NCBI GenBank assembly: GCA_038030265.1
Contig: CM075938.1
Span: 49,283,189-49,347,188, forward strand
DNA: 64,000 nt
Direction: 5' to 3'
Origin: Corythucha ciliata
Taxonomy: Eukaryota > Arthropoda > Insecta > Hemiptera > Tingidae
The notes under the pieces were generated by a model. That model searched no databases, was not told the origin of the DNA, and saw only the letters and a list, made by a program, of their open reading frames with translations. The translations under genes were made by a program, and so were the position numbers. This document shows positions 56,070-64,000 of this stretch, in pieces (within the stretch, counting starts at the first letter, position 1; every line of letters begins with the position of its first letter).

Positions 56070-57890
56070 TGATAGAGGGTCCGGGGCGAACCTCCCCCCC
56101 CCCACGGGCACCTCGGTACACTACTGCGTTGGGTCTGGAGTCCAACGAAAAAGCTGGACGTACTCCGACCTTTTCGGGCTGCCTTTAAGTCCTGAAAATC
56201 TGCTAAACCTATAACTTCAACGTGAAACGCTCATTTTTGGATATTTTATGGGGCTCTTCGTTATGGTACCTACTAGTGCTCCTTCGTTCGTATACTTGTA
56301 GCTCCGGGGGGGGGGAACCTATCCCTTATATCCCCCCCGTACCTACGTCCCTTGTTAAATTGATAACCCTTATCTAACATGAAGAACGAGTGAGAAAGTA
56401 TCACGACTGTTTGCTGTTATGAATTTACACTGGCTGCTCTAAAAGCGTTCGTGTAACAAAAAATTCTTGCTGCCCTCGCCGATACTAGCTACACCAACCT
56501 GCCCTACCCTACACTTTTTCTCCGCGAACAGACCTAGTGATTCAAAGGGGGAAAATTCAGGGAGGCTGGGTCAGTAACGGATGCAAATAAGGGGGGCCAA
56601 GGCTCCTCCCTTGGAGTTGAGGTCGCTTGTGCGAAAACATCATCCCAAACCCCTCCCAAACTGCAAGGGGAAAAGAGGGGTGATCACCTTAAATTTGAGT
56701 GTCATTTTCTCAGGGGTACTGGTTTTGAGACATAGGTACGTAATTTTATGAGTCCCTCGAACCAAGCTTCACCGGAAGCCGGTTCCTGCCTGACACGCAA
56801 CAGTGTAGCCGCCAGTGCCCTTTAAACTGTATAGAAATGAATGTTTCGCATCATGGTCGTTCGTTCCAGCCGCTTTTCTCGACCCAGTGCCCTTTAGTAC
56901 AAGCGTTCGGGGGGGTCTGAAAATGTGGTTGCCGCGGCGTCTTGATCAGCATCCATGGATTTATTGCCTGCTGCATTTTTTCGAGACCGTTCGTACCAAG
57001 ACCCCTGAGCTGCCAAGCGAGGTCCATATGCGCATTGAGAAAGAGTCTTTGTGGACTTCAGGGCTGTCCGCGGGAAAATTCGTGCCGTCGCTGAAAACGT
57101 GCGCGGGGTTAAAAACGACCTACTGGCATCGCTGTAAGAACCCCTTTATTGACTCTCGCCCATCCTTTACCATGTTTATAGCGATGTGACCAGCTCCGGG
57201 GGGGATTCTCCCCCCCCCCCCAGATCCGCCTATGCATAATACTGAAGTTGGAGCTTTGTAGTGGTTAGAGCTCATTGGCAGAGCTATTGTGATTATAACT
57301 TTATTGTGTTTGGAGCAATTCTATGGGTGAAGCTTTTATAATGGTCGGGCCTTCTGTTTGGTTGGGCCATTTTACTTCCATGTTCCCCTACGTATGGTGT
57401 TCGTGAAAAAAATCGAGTCCGAGCTGACTTCATAATCTTGATGTTTTTTTGTGGTTGACGCTTTTCAGCGTGTTGGAGATTTGCTGTAATTTAGACTTGT
57501 CGGCGGCCGAGTGTGGAAAATTCGGACACGGTCATGGCCCCATCATTCTTAAGCCGACTCTGAATCCGCGCCTATAGGCTGTAGCTTATGGGTGCTCTTG
57601 CTTTGACAAAGGGGACGCAGGTACAGAGCCTATAATCCTTGAAGAATTTAGCCGGCTTCACATGTGAAATGACTTTGAGCAGAATCCATTGAAATGAAAT
57701 GAATCACTGCGCGCTTTGCTCATTGATTAGTTGCGGCACAAAGTATATATCGCATTTATACCCGCCTTGAGTCGCTGTGAGAGAGCTCTATTAGCCACAG
57801 ACGTCCAAGAAGGCCGCGACAGCACTCCCTCGAGCAGAAAGAGATAGCCGGACGGTTCGAATATCAACCGAACCGTGAGTGGGAACGACC
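56070..57890. other. intergenic, no gene recognised
   Basis: Contains G/C runs (56094, 56308, 57198, 57212), a plus-strand open frame at 56815-57189 without recognisable features, and weak 'gtggttagagctttatt' type repeats from 57240 to 57490. I see no supported gene. Confidence 0.4.
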
Positions 57891-57895
57891 GCAAA

Positions 57896-58033
57896 GGCCC
57901 CTTTCACACTAGAATAATCATCTCCGCGATGGGACGATTCCCGCGTACGCGTCCAATGTGAAAGTCCTCGAAGAATCCTGTGTTTTTACCGCAAGAGTTG
58001 GCGTCTTTTTTTCCTTAGTGTGAAAGGGGCCCA
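57896..58033. mobile_element. MITE with 'ggcccctttcacacta' ends
   Basis: Inverted termini 'GGCCCCTTTCACACTA' at the left and 'TAGTGTGAAAGGGGCC' at the right enclose about 105 bases without coding capacity. It directly abuts the second GC-run MITE. Confidence 0.7.
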
Positions 58034-58205
58034 TAGGCGGATCTAAGGGGGGGGGGGAACAGCAGAATTACCCCCCCCCCTCGAGCTTGGAAAATCTCTC
58101 AAAACATGGGGGAAGGTGAGTGGTGGGCAGGTGGTGGGGTGTACTGGGGAGGGGAGGGGTTTCGATTACCCCCCCCCCCATGAGAGAGGTCCCAGATCCG
58201 CCCTT
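58034..58205. mobile_element. GC-run MITE with 'ggatct'/'agatcc' ends, copy 2
   Basis: Same parts and order as the copy at 54977-55133, including 'gcttggaaaatctctcaaaa' and 'ggggtttcgatta'. The middle holds a slightly longer G/T-rich stretch. Confidence 0.65.
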
Positions 58206-58209
58206 GAAG

Positions 58210-59400
58210 GGGCCTAACGGAATCACATCGAGTAAAACATCTTGAACCGTGTGTATGAAGAATGCTAGAACCAACCTGAACGAGCCCGTCCTCCAAGTTG
58301 ACAATGTTTTAGCATAGCACAGAACGGTACGCGGTAACCTGTACAACCTCAAAAGCGTCCGCCTCCCCTAAATTACCGCCCCAGGTATAGAGTTGTTGAC
58401 TGTTGGGGCAACAAGGAATGAACTACGTGATAAAATGGGTTTTTGAGAACACTAGTAGGCTGAGCGACTCTAAATCCTGAGAGCTCAACGCTGTCACCTT
58501 TTACTCTTCCAACTTAATTTTAAGTGAAAAAATTACCCTTTTACTCACCCTTCCGGACATTTCTTGTGATTTCCATTTTCCACAACGATGCCTCTGGATA
58601 AACACGAAACTCGCGGGTTTAAATGCGATAAATCAAGATCGAGGACGTCTTCACAAACACTGAGAGAACGAAAAAACAAAAGAAAATGGAAAATGTGTCG
58701 CTGCTCATTTGTTTACCAGCTGGGATTAAGACACCCTCCCACCCCCACTCCGCAAAACCCCCGATTCATCCAATTACGGATAGGTTAACTGGTTTGTAAT
58801 TGCGCGTCATTCTGAGGGTGGAGACCGCTCTTCCCTTTCGCGAATTTTCTCTATTAAAAGTGCCTAATTAGATGTAGTTTTATTTGTGTTGAAATCACAT
58901 CTTAACAGCCTAGCGCGTCGCGAGTGAGAGCTACAAAGAAACGAAACTCCCGTAGGATGGCAGTTTCAGTTGCAGAACATAAGTCAAATTCTCCGTGCCG
59001 TGGCCATGAGTGAGTTTTGATTTGCATGACATTAACACCTTCCATATACTGGACCTGTTAGTTCGTTTAATTTTGCCACTTCTCGTTGATTTATCGCATA
59101 CTTATTACTAATCATTGATGCTCGTGTCTTTTCAAGCCCGATCCGATGAGGGGGGAAAAATTTATGGAATCACAGGACTGCAGGTTGATGTTTGTCTCTA
59201 GGGACAGCCAATTCACTAATGCTAACGCTGTATTCTGGCCCACTAGGGATGGGAATGAAAGCCAACTGAGTAAAAATTTGCTTATTCCATCGGGCCAACG
59301 GGCGCAAACAAATGTTTTAAGCAGGTTTTTGTGTGTGTGTGAAAATTGTTGACTTTATAGCAAGAGAAACTTGGATCACATTTAAAAAAAAAAAAAAAAA
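58210..59400. other. intergenic, no gene recognised
   Basis: No domain, repeat family or RNA gene seen. Two short plus-strand frames (58588-58788 and 59146-59352) lack supporting features. A poly-A run of about 17 lies near 59385. Confidence 0.4.
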
Positions 59401-60046
59401 GTGCGAGCCGGCCGGGTACATAAACAGCTCCAATCAAGCCAAAATTGGGCACGATTACTACTTCTCATAACAACAGCTAAGACCACACCAAGCTGCATTG
59501 CCCTAACACCAAAACTACTGGTACTCTAACTTTGAGGCCAACCCTCGAAATCTGCTGACCAGAAACAAAACTCTGCGGGCCGGAAAATTAAAACGCGGCA
59601 ATTCAAACCAAATTGAACTTGTCACCCTCACAGCAAAGATCCGGTGATGTTTCCTGACCTAGCCTTCCCTCAGGAATACTTGTAGGTACTTCGAGGCCTT
59701 AACTGTGTAGGTGACAAGTATAATAGCGTTCCCCATTTGCACAAAATTCTGCATTTGGCCAGTTCATTTCCACCCGTCTTCACTGAATTAAATCATATGT
59801 TAGTGGAGAAGACGGGTGGAGATGAATAGCCCCGTTGCAGAATTTTGTGCAAATGGGGAACGCTATAAGTGTTCAATTTGGGTTCAATTGCAGCATTTTA
59901 AATGTCCGACCCAGACTTTTGTTCCTGGTAAGCAGATTTCGATTACATACTTGGCCTCGAAGTAAATTGCTAGTAGTTTTGGTGCTAAAGCAATGAAACT
60001 TGGTGTGGTTTGAGTTTCTAGGTGAGTATACGCGTTCAATTTGGGT
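59400..60046. repeat. about 150-200 bp repeat, inverted and direct copies
   Basis: A segment with 'agtagttttggtgctaaagc' and 'aatgaaacttggtgtgg' occurs inverted at about 59400-59640 and direct at about 59870-60046. A third, direct copy lies at 60975-61130 beyond the retrotransposon remnant. Between the first two copies sits a MITE. Confidence 0.6.
59726..59863. mobile_element. MITE, TA-target, copy 2 (well preserved)
   Basis: A 138-bp palindromic element. Left end 'GCGTTCCCCATTTGCACA', right end its reverse complement, flanked by TA on both sides (59724-59725, 59864-59865). The inner arms 'tttccacccgtcttc' and 'gaagacgggtgga' pair too. The TA target suggests Tc1/mariner-type mobilisation. 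It is the same family as the copy in the SLC17 stop codon. Confidence 0.8.
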
Positions 60047-60975
60047 TTTTTTTCGCGTTTAGGTCTCCTACTAATAGGTGTTTGCCATTGCCGAGTAGAG
60101 TGGTGAGGTCGTTTTCTGTTAAGCGTTTATTTGGGGGCCTATATACGGCTGCAACTTTGATTTTGGGAATAGAATGGATCTCGATCCCAGCAGCTTCGAT
60201 GCTTGGTGAACAAGGAAGATGGGTTTCCTTGTGAGGGAGATCTGTCTTGACAAGGATCGCAACTCCGCCCCACGACCTCCCCTCTTGACGGTCATACCTA
60301 TATGTTTTGTAACCTCGTATCCCAAATCTATCGGCTTGTTGGAGGTGGGTTTCTGTGATGCACGCTACGGATATGTTGTGCTGGTATAAAAATACTCGAA
60401 GCTCGTTTTGTTTGCCTAATACTCCATTCGCGTTCCAGTCGGAGATGTTCAATTTTCGTATATTTATTGAGGACTTTAGCACATTCGTGATTTGCTGAGG
60501 AGCACGCGCTTGGTGATCAGCGTCCATAATTTGCAATGACTTTTAAAAGGAATGGGATAATTTTTGGTATGAGGGGTTCGAGGGATTTTATGATGGTCGA
60601 CACTATTGAGCTTATGAGGCTTTCAGGTTCCTGATCGCTTTGCGGGTGGTTGGGACATTGGGAATGCTTAGTGACTTCAGCAAACGATTTACTGGTGGGC
60701 TGAGCGTTTTTGGTTGGAGATTCGCGGAGTTTTGTGTTCGATTCTTTTAACATTTTTTCGACTCATTTGTTTTATATGCAAGTAGTAGGTACTTGCAGCC
60801 TCTGTAGTTTGCTGAGTGAGGTTTACCACAGTTGACACAAGTCGGAGCCGTTTCCTTATTTAGGGTGCATTCCTTGAAGTGGTGATTGATATCACATTTG
60901 ACACATCGGCTAGGGAGCCGACAATAGTTATGGGTGTGGTGGAATCTCTGACAATTTTTACACTGTGGGATGGTA
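60046..60975 (-). pseudogene. non-LTR retrotransposon remnant: gag zinc knuckles plus endonuclease
   Basis: Read from 60971 downwards: a gag C-terminal part with zinc knuckles ('QCKNCQRFHHTHNYC', 'RCVKCDINHHFKEC', 'TCVNCGKPHSANYRGC'), then a frameshift at an A run near 60753, then a Lys/Pro-rich gag tail ending at 60517. The second frame starts with ATG inside the gag stop region (ATGGACGCTGA) and encodes an apurinic-type endonuclease: 'NISDWNANGV', 'ITETHL', 'WGGVAILVK', 'VAAVYRPP' and 'LLVGDLNAK'. The order is that of jockey-like elements. The reverse transcriptase is missing; the copy breaks off near 60046. Direct copies of a 150-200 bp repeat lie on both sides. Confidence 0.85.
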
Positions 60976-61139
60976 GCAGATTTCGAGTACTAGGCTTCGA
61001 ACAAAACTATACCAGTAGTTTTTGTGCTAGCGCAATGCAACTTGGTGTCTTAGCTATTGGTGTAAGAAAGTACTTGTGCCAAATTTGGGTTCGATGAGAG
61101 CATTTCAAGTATACCCGGCCCGCACTTTATTTTTGTTTC

Positions 61140-62830
61140 CCCTCCCCCAAAAAATTTGGGAGTCGCTAGCAAAAGTCCTGATCTCTGTCGTTAGCGACGG
61201 CTCGTAGGGAACTTACGAACCCGTGCTTCAACTCCTAATCATTGCCGGCGGAAGCCAGTCGGCATTGGGGGAGAAAAAATCTGAGGAGAAATTCAGCTTG
61301 TAACCCCCCCCCCCCGTGCACACTTAAAAAAGTATGGACCTAAATGAACCATACAATATTTATCAAATTGAGGTTAATTTTCAATCAGTCTAGTCGCGTG
61401 AATCGTTTTGCAGCAATTACCTGGTGGGTCAACGAACTTTCCGCAAACACGATACCCTCCCTCCCACTACTCACACAACCAAACAAAGGTTGTGATGCGA
61501 TGTGAGAGATTGGTAAGCCTTTGTCACGGGTTTGGCTCTGAATAAACCCAATTTCACGGGTTGGGCTCCTCAAAAAATCAATTTCACTGGCTTCAATAGT
61601 TGAGAAGGCCAATAATTCGTGGCGTTTAGTCACTGACTAAACCATTGTCGCGGATTCGGCTCTTCAGAAGGCGAAATTCATGGGATTGGCTCTTTTAAAA
61701 ACAAACGTCGCGGGTTCTGAATGAAATCAGTTTCGCGGGTTCGTCAAAATGCATAATTCTGCGTGGATGAACCGTTGAAAAAAAAAACAAAAAAAAACGC
61801 AGTTTCCCAACTTTGCAAGTCTGGCTTGATCAAAAGCCTATTCCACGGGTTTGGCAATTGACAATCCCAATGTGGTACGATTCAGTAGTTGAGAAAACCA
61901 TTATCGAGGATTTGGCTGGAAATGAAAACAATTTCACGTGTTCGGCTCTAAAACTAATTCAGCGCGCTTGAATCACTGAAAATTCCCATTTCGCGTGGTT
62001 TATTCCACTAAAAAGACCATTCTCGCGGATTTTGCTCTTCAGAAAACGAAATTCTAGGGGGTGGACTCACTTAATAAACCAACATTTTTCAGTTCTTATA
62101 CTAATTATCGACCAATTAGGGCTATTAGGTGAAAAAAAAATTAAGCTGTTAATGGGCGATAGTTTTTGTTTCACAATGCAACATTTTTCAGGTTTGGTTC
62201 TTTAAACTATCAATTTTGCGGGGTTGGCTCACTCAAAAATCAATTGGAGGGCTTGAGTGACTAAAAAACCAATTTCGCGAGGTTTTACCTCTCTAAAAAC
62301 CCCAATCTCGTGGATTTGGCCTTAAATAAAGCTAACCTCACCCGTAAGGCCCTTCTATAAAAGACTTCGCGGGGTTCAGATACTGAAAAAAAGAATTCGG
62401 TGGGGGGGGGGGAGTCAGTAATTGTAAATCCGAATTTGGCTTGCTTCAATCTTTGTCAACTCAATATTGCGGGATTCAGCCAAAAATCGAGTTTTGTGAC
62501 TCTTTAATTGAAAAAACTAAATGCAACAAATACTTCGAAGGGCTAGCCCATTAAAACCTAATTTCGAGGGTTTGGGGTACCACTCGAAAACCAATTTGGT
62601 TCGTTCGACCAATTCAGTTCGTTCGACTCTTTCAAAAATGCAATTCCGCGGAGTTGCAGCTCACTAAAAACCTAATTTCGTGCTTCTGACCCATTCGAAG
62701 GCAATTTCGTGGAGTTCTACTTAAAAACCAATTTCGCGGAGTTGGCTCATTAAAAATCAAATTTCGCTTCTTGTGGTTAGATTTTGTTGATTCGACGTTT
62801 ACATGGTTTGAGCTTTTTTGTGGTTCGTTT
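61140..62830. repeat. satellite family B, longest array
   Basis: From about 61480 to 62790 diverged units of 'aaccaatttcgcggg' plus 'tttggctctttcaaa' at about 30-base spacing, with G runs (62403) and a C run (61306). 62765-62830 shows 'cttgtggttagattttgtt' units like those at 49.92 kb. The remainder to 63040 is unique. Confidence 0.8.
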
Positions 62831-63040
62831 CACACGTACGACTTGCGCATCGTGATGAACCCCAAAAATGGAGACTTCTCCATTATGCCCGTTAAATGTT
62901 GTGTACTCATTTAATTATGTATTCCTTTGTACAGGCGTCAATGTGACGCAGAAAAACATCATAACATACAGTGTGATAAACATTTAGAAATAATTACCAG
63001 TAACTTCTGAGCTGTTCTCCGAAAGCTCTAGTCAGGACGT

Positions 63041-64000
63041 TCAAAACTTATCGACGAGTTGTAGTATGTGTTGTTGTTCCATTTCTTTCCACTCGGCGTC
63101 ACCGTCGTCTCCGAGATTTCCAGCGTATTCTAAAAATGTTGATTGTGAGTGTGGGCGGGTAAGCGTATGAACCAACAATCACATTTGACGAATTTTACCT
63201 CTCATTATATGTCTAATTGTTTTCAACGACACTCCCCTCTGGTTCAGTATGAGAGTCACGCGTTGTTTAACAGTGGGCGGTCCGGCGGCGCATATTTCCA
63301 ACATGATGTAGTCGATGAGTTGAAGGGTGAACAGACCGCCGTCGAGTCGTTTCAAATAAATTTCGTCTTCGTCCATGTCTTTGTCGACGGACAGCTGGTG
63401 TTCGATATGAGTGTCGACCGCTTCGACCTTTTCCATGTATTTGAAGTGAAGTTCAAGGAGACGGTCGACTTTTTCGTGATCGTTTTCGGTGAACTTACTT
63501 AGAAGGCGAGAGCGTTGCGGTCCTTTGCAATTTCTCAGCATGGAGGCGATGATAGACACAACGTGCTCTAAATTTACGCTTACGGTTAAATATTGAAAGC
63601 AAGCAGGCAAACCCAGGTTGTCAAATACCTTCGTGCTCCTCCGCGGTCAACATTTTCTTGCGATTTTTCTTTGGTGTTTTCATAAAAAGCGGGAAAATTG
63701 TTCGCAGTCCCAAAATATCGACGAATTTATTACAGTTATCCTTTCCGTCAGGACCATTTAAGGCATAATTGACGACTTTCAAGGAACCGTTTCGACTTAA
63801 TTTCTTTTCCCTAAAAACTCAATTTTTAGTTTTAAATATTAATTTTTATTGCTAAGTTCGCACGTACCTAAGCATTAAATTCATGAGTTGAAGTCCTTCC
63901 CCTTTAAGAAACAAATCTTTATTTGCTGGTACCATGAGACAACAACACAACGAATCAAAAAGGTTTTCCATGATTTCACAGTCCTCAGCTGTCGTAGGAT
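63041..64000 (-). CDS. CTNNBL1: beta-catenin-like protein 1, C-terminal part (runs off the window)
   Basis: Armadillo-repeat protein of the spliceosome-associated CDC5L/Prp19 complex, nuclear. Minus-strand exons: >64000-63868, 63810-63629, 63567-63199, 63129-63041, all GT-AG and in frame to TGA at 63043-63041. Matches to the family: 'MENLFDSLC' and 'FLKGEGLQLMNLML' (first visible exon), 'NKFVDILGLRTIFPLFMK', 'RLLSKFTENDHEKVDRLLEL', 'LQLIDYIMLEIC', 'LNQRGVSLKTIRHI', and the tail 'EYAGNLGDDGDAEWKEMEQQ'. The N-terminal majority of the gene lies beyond the right edge. The introns seen are 57-69 bases. Confidence 0.94.

Noticed and set aside
56815..57189. Plus-strand frame of 124 codons
   Set aside because: Composition looks random, no recognisable motif, and it lies in repeat-rich intergenic DNA.

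Overview
The window is nuclear DNA of an animal. Genes are split by GT-AG introns, the proteins are clearly metazoan (SUCO/Opt, POGLUT2/3, TMX2, ERp29, PRORP, CTNNBL1, SLC17 transporters, RPL13A), and non-coding DNA outweighs coding DNA. Several introns are only 60-100 bases, but others swell to 2-7 kb with repeats. I read it as an invertebrate (probably a protostome) and cannot place it further. All exon models come from hand translation and splice-site matching. Family names and comparisons with human proteins rest on memory, not on a search.

Layout. 0-3.5 kb: degenerate tandem repeats and transposon-like debris. 3.6-7.0 kb (+): SUN-domain protein SUCO, lacking its first exon(s). 8.2-9.0 kb: a 17-bp tandem repeat. 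9.2-10.2 kb (-): a secreted Pro/Val-rich protein. 10.7-22 kb: a gene-poor tract of about 30-bp satellites, MITEs, a gag-like remnant, a tRNA-like element and a 700-bp near-palindrome. 22.4-29.0 kb (-): POGLUT2/3-type ER glucosyltransferase, head to head with TMX2 (29.1-37.2 kb, +). 38.1-43.9 kb: two SLC17-type transporters in divergent orientation, duplicates with matching exon structure. 44.0-48.4 kb (-): ribosomal protein RPL13A, whose introns hold two U34-like C/D box snoRNAs. 48.7-51.7 kb (+): PRORP, the protein-only RNase P subunit, divergent from RPL13A. 51.8-52.8 kb (-): ERp29. 53-63 kb: repeats, MITEs and a decayed non-LTR retrotransposon. 63.0-64.0 kb (-): the 3' end of CTNNBL1.

Themes. 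Four of the nine recognised loci make ER membrane or ER lumen proteins (SUCO, POGLUT, TMX2, ERp29). Two of these end in ER-retrieval tetrapeptides (RDEL, HDEL). Three gene pairs share short divergent promoters (140, 101 and 341 bp). RPL13A, its snoRNAs and PRORP together serve RNA processing and translation, but I would not call the window a functional cluster.

The strongest leads are: the intronic snoRNAs in RPL13A; a TA-targeting MITE that sits exactly in the stop codon of one SLC17 gene and regenerates TAG; a putative 4-base start exon in its sister; a roughly 30-bp satellite family that resembles 3' splice sites and fills about 12 kb in both orientations; a higher-order block of that satellite repeated three times with a conserved hairpin; and poly-C runs placed repeatedly just after 5' splice sites.
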